Below are positions 8,683-16,920 of a stretch of DNA of 64,000 bases, one piece after another. Below the pieces are notes generated by a model, which saw only the letters and a program-made list of their open reading frames with translations, was not told the DNA's origin and searched no databases. Both the position numbers and the translations under genes were made by a program. Origin of the DNA: Aeromicrobium flavum (lineage in GTDB: Bacteria; Actinomycetota; Actinomycetes; Propionibacteriales; Nocardioidaceae); contig NZ_BJZQ01000003.1 in NCBI RefSeq assembly GCF_007992115.1, forward strand, positions 62,001-126,000, in the 5' to 3' direction. How positions within the stretch are numbered: position 1 is the stretch's first letter; the number at the start of each line of letters is the position of its first letter.

Positions 8683-10096
8683 CGTCGGACGGGCCGAGAT
8701 CGCGGACCGCCGCCAGCTCGTCGAGGAACGTCTTGGCCCAGCGCTCGATGTCGTTCTCCATCACCTGCTTGCGCAGCGCGCGCATCCGCTTGCGCAGGTC
8801 GACCGGGCTGGCCTGCATCGCGTCGACCATCGCCTGCTTCATGCCGTTGATGTCGTGCGGGTTGACCTGGAAGGCCTGCTTGAGCTCGCCGGCCGCGCCC
8901 GCGAACTCGCTCAGGACGAGCGCGCCGCGGTCGTCCCAGCGGGTGGCGATGTACTCCTTGGCGACGAGGTTCATGCCGTCGCGCAGCGGGGTGACGACCA
9001 TGACGTCGGCGGCCCGGTACATCGCGGCCATCTCCTCGCGCGGGTAGGAGGTGTGGAGGTACTGGATCGGCTGCTGGCCGATGCGGCCCATGTCGCCGTT
9101 GATGCGGCCCACCAGCCGGTTGATGTCGTCGCGCAGCACGCGGTACTGGTGCACCCGCTCGCGCGACGGGGTGGCGACCTGGACGAACACGGCGTCGTCG
9201 ACGTCGATGACGCCGTCGCTCACGAGCTCGCCGAACGCGCGCAGTCGTTGGGGCAGGCCCTTGGTGTAGTCGAGGCGGTCGATGCCGATCAGCACGTGGC
9301 GCGGGTTGCCGAGGCTGTCGCGGATCTCCTGGGCGCGGGCGATGACCTCGGGCGTGCGCGAGAGCTGCTCGAAGCCGCGGGCGTCGATCGAGATCGGGTA
9401 GGCCTTCGCGATGACCTTGCGGCCGTCGGGCAGGAAGACGGTGTCCTTGACGGTGCGGTGGCCCACGCGCTGGCGCACGAGGCGGGCGAAGTTCTGCGCG
9501 CCGCCGGGCATCTGGAACCCGACGAGATCGGCACCGAGCAGCCCCTCGAGGATCTGGCGGCGCCACGGCAGCTGCTGGAACAGCTCGGTGGGCGGGAAGG
9601 GGATGTGCAGGAAGAACCCGATCAGCAGGTCGGGACGCAGCTCGCGCAGCATCTGGGGGACGAGCTGCAGCTGGTAGTCCTGCACCCACACGACCGCGCC
9701 CGGGGCGGCGAGCGAGGCCGCCTTCTCGGCGAAGCGCCGGTTGACCGTGACGTAGGCGTCCCACCACTCGCGGTGGTACTCCGGGGTGACGACGACATCG
9801 TGGTAGAGCGGCCACAGCGTGCCGTTGGAGAAGCCCTCGTAGTAGTCCTCGACCTCCTGCTCGGAGAGGGGGACCGGCACCAGCCGCAGGCCGTCGTGCT
9901 CGAAGTCGTCGAGCTCCTCGTCGGACGCGCCGTGCCAGCCGATCCACGCGCCGCCGCGCAGCTTCATCACCGGCTCGAGGGCGGTGACCAGCCCGCCGGG
10001 GGACGTGCGCCAGGAGACCTCGCCGTCGGCGGCCACCAGCCGGTCGACGGGAAGGCGGTTGGCGATCACGAGGAAATCGGTCTGCTCGGGCGCCAT
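8672..10096 (-). CDS. otsA: Alpha,alpha-trehalose-phosphate synthase (UDP-forming)
   Basis: GT20 enzyme that makes trehalose-6-phosphate from UDP-glucose (or GDP/ADP-glucose) and glucose-6-phosphate; OtsB then removes the phosphate to give the osmoprotectant trehalose. The 474-aa protein has the N-terminal glucose-6-P site (NRLPV, GGLVTAL, GWHG), the VWVQDYQLQLVP and FFLHIPFPP segments, GIDRLDYTKGLPQR and the C-terminal nucleotide-binding TPLRDGMNLVAKEYIA. ATG start with TAGGGT 6 nt upstream on the minus strand. It heads an operon with a GPH permease and a PLP enzyme; otsB is about 1 kb away on the other strand rather than adjacent. Confidence 0.97.
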   Translation of the reverse strand: MAPEQTDFLVIANRLPVDRLVAADGEVSWRTSPGGLVTALEPVMKLRGGAWIGWHGASDEELDDFEHDGLRLVPVPLSEQEVEDYYEGFSNGTLWPLYHDVVVTPEYHREWWDAYVTVNRRFAEKAASLAAPGAVVWVQDYQLQLVPQMLRELRPDLLIGFFLHIPFPPTELFQQLPWRRQILEGLLGADLVGFQMPGGAQNFARLVRQRVGHRTVKDTVFLPDGRKVIAKAYPISIDARGFEQLSRTPEVIARAQEIRDSLGNPRHVLIGIDRLDYTKGLPQRLRAFGELVSDGVIDVDDAVFVQVATPSRERVHQYRVLRDDINRLVGRINGDMGRIGQQPIQYLHTSYPREEMAAMYRAADVMVVTPLRDGMNLVAKEYIATRWDDRGALVLSEFAGAAGELKQAFQVNPHDINGMKQAMVDAMQASPVDLRKRMRALRKQVMENDIERWAKTFLDELAAVRDLGPSDGDD

Positions 10097-10102
10097 GGGG
10101 CA

Positions 10103-10108
10103 ACCCTA
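10103..10108 (-). promoter_or_regulatory. -10 box of the otsA operon
   Basis: TAGGGT on the minus strand, 6 nt before the otsA ATG. The same string TAGGGTTGCC occurs before the AI-2E-type gene (2174-2179). Confidence 0.55.
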
Positions 10109-10169
10109 GAGGAGAACGGGTCCTCCCGCGTGTGCGCGACGCGTGGGCGGACCGATTCTCGATCGCGAA

Positions 10170-10198
10170 TGACAACGGTGTGATTCCGGCGGTACCAT
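10170..10198 (+). promoter_or_regulatory. Promoter of DUF3263-LytR_C unit
   Basis: TGACAA (10170-10175), a 17-bp spacer and TACCAT (10193-10198); the ATG is 7 nt further on, so the transcript is probably leaderless. It is the best complete -35/-10 pair among the leaderless genes. Confidence 0.65.
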
Positions 10199-10205
10199 CG
10201 GAGCC

Positions 10206-10496
10206 ATGGCAGCGGTGGAGAAGCACGACGAGATGGTCCATGAGGGCACGTTGTCCGATCGCGACCGCGAGATGCTCGAGCTCGAGCGCCTGTGGTGGAA
10301 GTACGCCGGCGCCAAGGAGCAGGCGATCCGCGACAAGTTCGACATGACGGCCACCCGCTACTACCAGATCCTCAACGCGCTGATCGACTCCGAAGAGGCG
10401 CTCGCGCACGACCCGCTGCTCGTCAAGCGCCTCCGTCGCCTGCGCTCGCAGCGCCAGCGCCAGCGCCAGGCCCGGCGCACCGGCTCCGACCGCTGA
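10206..10496 (+). CDS. DUF3263 protein (small HTH-like, actinobacterial)
   Basis: A 96-residue basic protein matching DUF3263. The core LERLWWKYAGAKEQAIRDKFDMTATRYYQ (split: LERLWWKYAGAKEQAIRDKF, DMTATRYYQILNALID) looks like a short helix-turn-helix, and the C-terminus is an Arg/Gln tail that could bind nucleic acid. A good promoter precedes it (TGACAA, 17-bp spacer, TACCAT) with the ATG only 7 nt after the -10 box. The LytR_C gene begins 1 bp after its stop, so they form one unit. Biological role unknown; a DNA-binding regulator is inference. Confidence 0.85.
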   Translation: MAAVEKHDEMVHEGTLSDRDREMLELERLWWKYAGAKEQAIRDKFDMTATRYYQILNALIDSEEALAHDPLLVKRLRRLRSQRQRQRQARRTGSDR

Positions 10497-10497
10497 G

Positions 10498-11067
10498 GTG
10501 GAGCAGCCGCCGATCGAGCGTCCCGACGACCGGCGCGACGCCCGACCCGGGCCCACCTGGACCCTGATCGCGCTCCCGGCCGCCTGGCTCGTGTTCGGCG
10601 TCCTCGGCGGCGTCGGCATCATCAAGGTCGTCCAGTCCGACGACGCGCCCGCGGCCCAGACCTCGTCGAAGGGCCCCGCCGCGACCACCAAGAAGACCGT
10701 GAAGCCGCAGGCCTCCGCCAAGCCGAAGCCGAAGGCGAAGCCCAGGCCCGAGCCGTCGACCGAGCCCACGACGGAGGCCACCACCGAGGCCCCGGCCACG
10801 CGCTCGCTCAGCGTCTCGGTCTACAACCAGGTCGGCATCGGCGGCCTCGCCGGCCGGGTCGCGGGTCAGCTCCGCGGCCTCGGATGGACCGTCGGCACCG
10901 TCGCCGACTGGCGTGGCGGCGTCCCGCAGGACACCGTCTACTACCCCGCGGGCGGGCAGGCCGAGGCCGCGCTGCTCGCGCAGGACCTGGGCATCGCCCG
11001 GCTCATGCCGGCCATCGCGAACATGTCCACCTCGGCACTGACCGTCGTGCTGGCCAGCCCCCGCTGA
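10498..11067 (+). CDS. LytR C-terminal-domain (LytR_C) envelope protein
   Basis: A 189-residue protein with a cytoplasmic N-terminus, one transmembrane helix at about 22-44, a Lys/Pro then Thr/Glu-rich extracellular linker (about 58-100) and a LytR_C domain (about 103-187, beginning SLSVSVYNQVGIGGLAGRVA). LytR_C domains occur on LCP enzymes that attach glycopolymers to peptidoglycan, and also alone as here; stand-alone copies have no known catalytic role. GTG start 1 bp after the DUF3263 stop shows coupling. It may be a wall-polymer binding or sensing protein. Confidence 0.85.
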   Translation: MEQPPIERPDDRRDARPGPTWTLIALPAAWLVFGVLGGVGIIKVVQSDDAPAAQTSSKGPAATTKKTVKPQASAKPKPKAKPRPEPSTEPTTEATTEAPATRSLSVSVYNQVGIGGLAGRVAGQLRGLGWTVGTVADWRGGVPQDTVYYPAGGQAEAALLAQDLGIARLMPAIANMSTSALTVVLASPR

Positions 11068-11098
11068 CCCGTCACGGCGACGCGCCATACTCGTGTTC

Positions 11099-11872
11099 AT
11101 GAGCGACCCGGGGAACACCCTGCTGGCCCTCGACTTCGACGGCACCCTCGCGCCGATCGTCGAGGACCCCGCGTCGGCCTGGATCCACCCCGACTCCCTG
11201 GCGGCGCTGCGCCGGCTCGGGCCCGTGCTCGGCGGCATCGTCATCATCACCGGGCGACCGGTCGACCAGGCTCGACGGCTCGGCCGCTTCGAGGAGGGCC
11301 CCGGGCTCGAGCGACTGGTCGTCTGCGGCCAGTACGGCGCCGAGCGGTGGGACGCGTCCAGTGGCGAGGTCCGCCGGCCGGGCCGCCCGCAGGCCGTCTC
11401 CGATCTCGCGGAGTGCCTGCCCCAGTGGCTCGAGGACCACGACGCGGCGCGGATCCGGGTCGAGGACAAGGGCCTGGCGATCGCCCTGCACACGCGGGGG
11501 ATCGCGCCGGGTCTGCTCGACGAGCTGCGTCCCCAGATCGAGGCGCTGGCCGCCCGCGTCGGCCTCCACCTCGAGCCCGGCCGCCAGGTCATCGAGTTGC
11601 GGGCGGCGGGCACCGACAAGGGCCAGACCCTGCGCCGGGTCGTCGGGCCCATGAACCCGGCCGCCGTCGTCTACGCCGGCGACGACCTGGGCGACCTGCC
11701 GGCGTTCCAGGAGGGCATCCTCCTGCGCGAGCAGGGCGTCGACGTCACACTGGTCTGCTCGGCCTCGGCCGAGCAGGACGCCCTGGTCGCCCTGGCCGAC
11801 GTCGTCCTCGACGGCCCGGAGGCCGTGGCCGCGTGGCTGACCGGCCTGGCCGACGAGCTCGCGCCGGCCTGA
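11099..11872 (+). CDS. otsB: Trehalose-phosphatase
   Basis: HAD-superfamily phosphatase converting trehalose-6-phosphate to trehalose, the partner of the OtsA at 8672-10096. The nucleophile loop is ALDFDGTLAPI (first Asp about residue 12), motif II is the Thr in VIITGRP, and the late Mg-binding acidic loop is VVYAGDDLGD. About 257 aa, normal for the family. I take the ATG at 11099, because CATACT lies 7 nt before it and there is no clear ribosome site; a GTG 6 nt upstream is the alternative. Confidence 0.93.
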   Translation: MSDPGNTLLALDFDGTLAPIVEDPASAWIHPDSLAALRRLGPVLGGIVIITGRPVDQARRLGRFEEGPGLERLVVCGQYGAERWDASSGEVRRPGRPQAVSDLAECLPQWLEDHDAARIRVEDKGLAIALHTRGIAPGLLDELRPQIEALAARVGLHLEPGRQVIELRAAGTDKGQTLRRVVGPMNPAAVVYAGDDLGDLPAFQEGILLREQGVDVTLVCSASAEQDALVALADVVLDGPEAVAAWLTGLADELAPA

Positions 11873-11886
11873 CCCACGCCGCTCCG

Positions 11887-11929
11887 GGCGTCTCGAAGTG
11901 TGGACGATGTAGACGTATCGTGAGACGCC
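11887..11929. terminator. Two-tier hairpin between otsB and the riboswitch
   Basis: GGCGTCTC (11887-11894) pairs with GAGACGCC (11922-11929), and ACGAT (11904-11908) pairs with ATCGT (11917-11921), leaving an 8-nt loop and a 9-nt bulge on the left side. It follows the otsB stop by 14 nt and precedes the promoter of the next unit. No T-tract. It could end otsB transcription or be an operator. Confidence 0.4.
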
Positions 11930-11933
11930 GCCC

Positions 11934-11939
11934 TAGGCT
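11934..11939 (+). promoter_or_regulatory. -10 box of the SAM-riboswitch unit
   Basis: TAGGCT; a start about 7 nt downstream (near 11946) coincides with the first bases of riboswitch helix P1, as expected for a leader that begins with its aptamer. The -35 region is poor (TAGACG at about 11910). Confidence 0.5.
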
Positions 11940-11943
11940 GAAG

Positions 11944-12058
11944 TCACTCATCCCGAGGGGCAGAGGGACACGGCCCGACGAAGCCCCAGCAACCAGCCGA
12001 TCACGGCCAGGTGCTAATTCCGTCCGCGGTCGATCGCCGGCCGCGGAGAGATGAATGG
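11944..12058 (+). ncRNA. SAM-I (S-box) riboswitch
   Basis: S-adenosylmethionine-binding leader. All core SAM-I strings are present in order: GAGGGAC, GGCCC, GAAGCCC, GCAACC, then GGTGCTAATTCC and a closing GAGAGATGA. P1 pairs CACTCATC (11945-11952) with GATGAATG (12050-12057) with one mismatch. No intrinsic terminator follows. The 3' strand of P1 runs into the GGAG Shine-Dalgarno (12057-12060) of the next gene, so ligand binding should hide the ribosome site: translational rather than transcriptional control. This is direct evidence that the two downstream genes serve methionine or SAM metabolism. Confidence 0.93.
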
Positions 12059-12065
12059 AGCCTTC

Positions 12066-13331
12066 GTGAGCACCACGCTGTCCGACACCCCCACCCTCCG
12101 CGCCGGCGCGTTCGGCAACGCCACGTGCCTGAAGTGCCGCGAGTGCGGCGCCACCCGCGAGCTCGGTCCGCACTACGCCTGTTACGAGTGCTTCGGCCCG
12201 CTGGAGATCGGCTACGAGTTCGGCGAGGTCACCCGCGAGCAGATCGAGGCCGGCCCGGCCAACATCTGGCGCTACAAGGCACTGCTTCCCGTGCCCGACG
12301 ACATCGAGTCCAGCCCCAACCTCGAGCCCGGCTTCACGCGCCTGCTCGACGCCCGCAACCTCGCCGCCGAGCTCGGGCTGACGAGGCTCTGGGTCAAGGA
12401 CGACAGCACCAACCCCACCAACTCCTTCAAGGACCGCGTCGTCGCGTGCGCCCTGAGCGCCGCCCGCGAGTTCGGCAGCAAGGTCTTCGCCTGCCCCTCC
12501 ACCGGCAACCTCGCCAACGCGGTCGCCGCGGCCGGCGCCCGCGCCGGCATCCGCACGGTGGTGTTCATCCCCAGCAACCTCGAGACTCCCAAGCAGGTGA
12601 ACTCGGCGATCTTCACCGAGAACCTCGTCGCGGTCGACGGCACGTACGACGACGTCAACAAGCTCGCCAGCGAGATCGCCGGCGAGGACCCGGGCTGGGC
12701 CTTCGTCAACGTCAACGTCCGGCCCTTCTACGCCGAGGGCTCCAAGACGCTCGGGTACGAGATCGCCGAGCAGCTGGGCTGGCGACTGCCCGACCAGGTC
12801 GTCATCCCGGTCGCCTCGGGCTCGCAGCTGACCAAGGTGCACAAGGCGTTCCGCGAGCTGGTCGAGCTCGGTCTGGTCGAGGACAAGCCGGTCCGGATCT
12901 TCGGCGCGCAGGCCCAGGGCTGCAACCCCGTCGCCACCGCCTTCAAGGACGGCGTCGACGCCATCCGCCCGGTCAAGCCCGACACGATCGCCAAGTCGCT
13001 GGCGATCGGCAACCCGGCCGACGGCATCTACGTGCTCGACATCGCCCGCTCCACCGGCGGCGCCGTCGAGGAGGTCGACGACGACCAGATCCGCGACGCG
13101 ATCGTGCTGCTGGCGCGCACCGAGGGCATCTTCACCGAGACCGCGGGCGGCACCACGGTGGCCGTGCTGAAGAAGCTCACCGAGACCGGCCAGCTCGACC
13201 CGGAGCTGGAGACGGTCGTGATCAACACCGGTCACGGGCTCAAGACGCTCGACGCCGTCTCCGGGGCGGTCGGGCCCCGCGCCACCATCGCCCCCACCTA
13301 CGACGCCTTCACCGCGGCCGGCATCGCCTGA
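12066..13331 (+). CDS. Threonine-synthase-like PLP enzyme under SAM control (probable O-phosphohomoserine-dependent homocysteine synthase)
   Basis: Fold-type II PLP enzyme of 421 residues closest in pattern to threonine synthase: an N-terminal zinc ribbon (C24/C27 and C39/C42), the PLP lysine K122 in NPTNSFKDR, the phosphate-binding STGNLANA and C-terminal ETAGGTT. Threonine synthases act on O-phosphohomoserine. A SAM-I riboswitch upstream and a CysO/MoaD-like carrier gene downstream argue that this copy replaces the phosphate with sulfur to give homocysteine, as reported for a Streptomyces pair named MetM/MetO (from memory). GTG at 12066 is chosen because GGAG lies 5 nt before it; the ATG at 12051 lies inside riboswitch helix P1. 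Standard annotation would be thrC; sequence alone cannot separate the two. Confidence 0.8.
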   Translation: MSTTLSDTPTLRAGAFGNATCLKCRECGATRELGPHYACYECFGPLEIGYEFGEVTREQIEAGPANIWRYKALLPVPDDIESSPNLEPGFTRLLDARNLAAELGLTRLWVKDDSTNPTNSFKDRVVACALSAAREFGSKVFACPSTGNLANAVAAAGARAGIRTVVFIPSNLETPKQVNSAIFTENLVAVDGTYDDVNKLASEIAGEDPGWAFVNVNVRPFYAEGSKTLGYEIAEQLGWRLPDQVVIPVASGSQLTKVHKAFRELVELGLVEDKPVRIFGAQAQGCNPVATAFKDGVDAIRPVKPDTIAKSLAIGNPADGIYVLDIARSTGGAVEEVDDDQIRDAIVLLARTEGIFTETAGGTTVAVLKKLTETGQLDPELETVVINTGHGLKTLDAVSGAVGPRATIAPTYDAFTAAGIA

Positions 13332-13366
13332 GCCGTCCGACCCGAACCTTCCCGAGGAGCACCACC

Positions 13367-13648
13367 ATGGCCGTGTCCGTCCGCATCCCCACCATCTTGC
13401 GCAGCTACACCGGTGACGAGTCCCAGGTCACCGCCGAGGGCGACAACCTCAGCGCCGTCCTGGAGTCGCTGGAGGCGAGCTACCCCGGCATCAGGGCCCG
13501 CATCGTCGACGAGGACGGCAAGCTGCGCCGGTTCGTCAACGTCTACGTGGCCGAGGAGGACGTGCGCTTCTCGGACGGCCTCGACACCCGCACGGTCGAC
13601 GGCACGCAGATCTCGATCATCCCGGCCGTGGCCGGCGGAGCGCGCTGA
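13367..13648 (+). CDS. CysO/MoaD/ThiS-like sulfur carrier protein with GG-Ala-Arg tail
   Basis: Beta-grasp ubiquitin-like protein of 93 residues. The opening [17 protein letters not shown] and the closing [19 protein letters not shown] and IIPAVAGG closely follow mycobacterial CysO, which carries sulfur as a C-terminal thiocarboxylate. Unlike carriers that end exactly in Gly-Gly, this one has two further residues (GG at 90-91, then Ala-Arg), so activation would need a protease to expose the glycine. The gene lies 35 bp after the threonine-synthase-like gene, with GAGGAG before the ATG, so both share the SAM riboswitch transcript. Likely partner: the upstream PLP enzyme. Neither the activating adenylyltransferase nor a JAMM protease is in this window. 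Confidence 0.88.
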   Translation: MAVSVRIPTILRSYTGDESQVTAEGDNLSAVLESLEASYPGIRARIVDEDGKLRRFVNVYVAEEDVRFSDGLDTRTVDGTQISIIPAVAGGAR

Positions 13649-13749
13649 CAGGACGACGTCACACGACGCCGATTCACGCGGAACGGCCTGCTGCCGATAC
13701 GCTGGTTTCAGGCTCGGTCGCGGGCCTTTCGCGCAGAACAGGTGGTCGT

Positions 13750-13953
13750 ATGGTGCAGGGCACCGTCAAGTGGTTCAACTCCGACAAGGGCTACGGCTTC
13801 ATCGCCGTCGACGGCCAGGACGACGTCTTCGTCCACTGGTCGAAGATCGCGGTCAACGGCTTCAAGACCCTCGAGGACGGCCAGAGCGTCGAGTTGGAGG
13901 TCGTCGACGGCCCCAAGGGACGCGAGGCCGAGAACGTGCAGCCCCAGCACTAG
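13750..13953 (+). CDS. Cold shock protein, CspA family
   Basis: A 67-residue single OB-fold RNA chaperone. RNP1 is KGYGFIAV and RNP2 is DVFVHWS; the opening [16 protein letters not shown] is canonical, and the end is ENVQPQH. The ATG is preceded by AGGTGG. A TACGCT box at 13698-13703 would give a leader of about 40 nt, in keeping with csp genes that have an untranslated leader. It sits between the sulfur-carrier gene and groEL, an order also remembered from Streptomyces. Confidence 0.93.
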   Translation: MVQGTVKWFNSDKGYGFIAVDGQDDVFVHWSKIAVNGFKTLEDGQSVELEVVDGPKGREAENVQPQH

Positions 13954-13984
13954 CGGGGATCGACCGGCCCCGGTGCGGGGGCGC

Positions 13985-15697
<1,713 letters not shown>

Positions 15698-15713
15698 TCC
15701 CGTCCCCCCTCCT

Positions 15714-15752
15714 CACCGGACCCCGGCACCTCGCAGGTGCCGGGGTCCGGTG
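15714..15752 (+). terminator. Perfect 18-bp hairpin after groEL
   Basis: CACCGGACCCCGGCACCT (15714-15731), loop CGC, then its exact complement to 15752. It begins 16 nt after the groEL stop. No T-run follows, as is common for terminators in high-GC actinobacteria. The right arm lies about 27 nt before the next start codon. Confidence 0.8.
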
Positions 15753-15778
15753 CGTTCGCGGGTGGGAGGATGTCCGGC

Positions 15779-16519
15779 GTGACCACGTGGCGTGACCTGA
15801 CCCGCACCGACGACCCGATGACCGACGCCCACCGGACGCGGCTCATGGCCGCCGGGGTCGATCCCGAGCGACTGGAGGCGGTCGACTGGCGCCGGGTCGA
15901 CGGCGCCCTGCCGTCGTGGTGGAACGACCTGGACAACGCCCTCTACACGGCGCCGGGCGCGCGGCTGCCCGACCACGTCGTCCAGGCCCTGACCACCTTC
16001 TACTTCCGGGACGCCCTGATCGTCGTGGGGTCGCCGATGGACCACCTGACCTCCCTGCTGCTGGGTGGCGACGAGGCGACCGTCTTCCTCGACGAGCGCG
16101 TCGTGCTGACCGCCGGCGAGGTGTACTGCGGTCCGGGTTCGTCGATCGTGCTCCACGGGCCACTCGTGGCCACGCGGTCCCCAGTGGTCGACGCACGCAA
16201 CGGCGGCCGTGTCGTCGCGGCGGGCGACCAGTTGTGGGCGGCGGGCGTGTACATCGCCACCGACGACATGCACCGGCTCGAGGACGCCACCACGGGGGAG
16301 CGGCTCAACCCCTTCGGCGCGACGATCCGGCTCGGGCACCACGTGTGGCTGTGCCGCGAGTCGGTGGTGTCGGGTCACGTCGACATCGGCGACCACGTCT
16401 GCGTCGGATTGCGGGCCGTGGTGAGGGGTCAGAAGGTCCCCGCCCACGTCGTCATTGCGGGGTCCCCGGGGCGTGTGGTGCGGGAGGGGACAACGTGGTC
16501 ATTCGAGGACACGCCCTGA
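15779..16519 (+). CDS. Left-handed beta-helix (hexapeptide) acyltransferase-like protein
   Basis: About 246 residues. The C-terminal third (roughly 170-235) contains hexapeptide repeats of the LbH type (IRLGHHVWLCRESVVSGHVDIGDHVCVGLRAV, seen as two blocks of under 20 residues) and ends with the frequent IAGSPGRVVREG. Members O- or N-acylate sugars, often in surface polysaccharide synthesis. The N-terminal half is not a recognised domain. GTG 15779 is chosen for its GGGAGG nine bases upstream; ATG 15770 directly abuts that site. Nearness to the sugar-1-P transferase suggests a role in polymer decoration, which is inference. Confidence 0.7.
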   Translation: MTTWRDLTRTDDPMTDAHRTRLMAAGVDPERLEAVDWRRVDGALPSWWNDLDNALYTAPGARLPDHVVQALTTFYFRDALIVVGSPMDHLTSLLLGGDEATVFLDERVVLTAGEVYCGPGSSIVLHGPLVATRSPVVDARNGGRVVAAGDQLWAAGVYIATDDMHRLEDATTGERLNPFGATIRLGHHVWLCRESVVSGHVDIGDHVCVGLRAVVRGQKVPAHVVIAGSPGRVVREGTTWSFEDTP

Positions 16520-16920
16520 GCGGTCAAACGCCCCTGTCACGCCGGGAAGCTCGGCTTTTGGCGCCGTTCGCGCCGTGAAAGTGGTGATTCGACTGCATGG
16601 ACCCCTGTAAACCGCAGTCTCAGTTGTTGTGACATGCGCAACAGCGAAGATTTTGCGGATTGGCGGGACAGGGGTGCCGAGATGGCCTACTTTCGAGGGG
16701 AAAGCAGGGGGCGTCGCAGCTTTCGGTGGCCGTCGGAGGGGGAATCCGGCGGGGAGACCACCGGAGGCCGAGGGAGTCGATCGGGGGCATGCCCACGGGT
16801 GTGTGTATCGGAACCCTTCGAGGACGCTCTTGGCTGGGTACGCAGACACGACGGCACGTGAGCCACAGGTGAGGCGGAGGGGTCCGCAGCACGCCACCGG
16901 GTTCGCATTGGGGAGAACGC
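16520..16920 (+). other. 401-bp gene-free leader of the exopolysaccharide unit with nested inverted repeats
   Basis: No convincing gene. ACCCCTGT (16601-16608) is complementary to ACAGGGGT (16668-16675); inside it CCGCA (16612-16616) matches TGCGG (16654-16658), and inside that TGTTG (16625-16629) matches CAACA (16639-16643). A second hairpin, CCTaCTTTC / GAAAGcAGG, spans 16686-16708, and CGGTGG (16724-16729) can pair with CCACCG (16758-16763). The concentric order suggests a folded 5' UTR, possibly a cis-regulatory RNA. It matches no riboswitch class I know. GGGGAGAA before the ATG at 16921 is the ribosome site. Confidence 0.4.

Noticed and set aside
12051..12065. ATG at 12051 as the start of the threonine-synthase-like gene
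   Set aside because: It lies inside riboswitch helix P1 and has no ribosome site; GTG 12066 has GGAG at the right distance.
16634..16861. 75-codon ORF in the exopolysaccharide leader
   Set aside because: No ribosome site, no family pattern, Arg/Gly-rich; the inverted repeats explain the region better.
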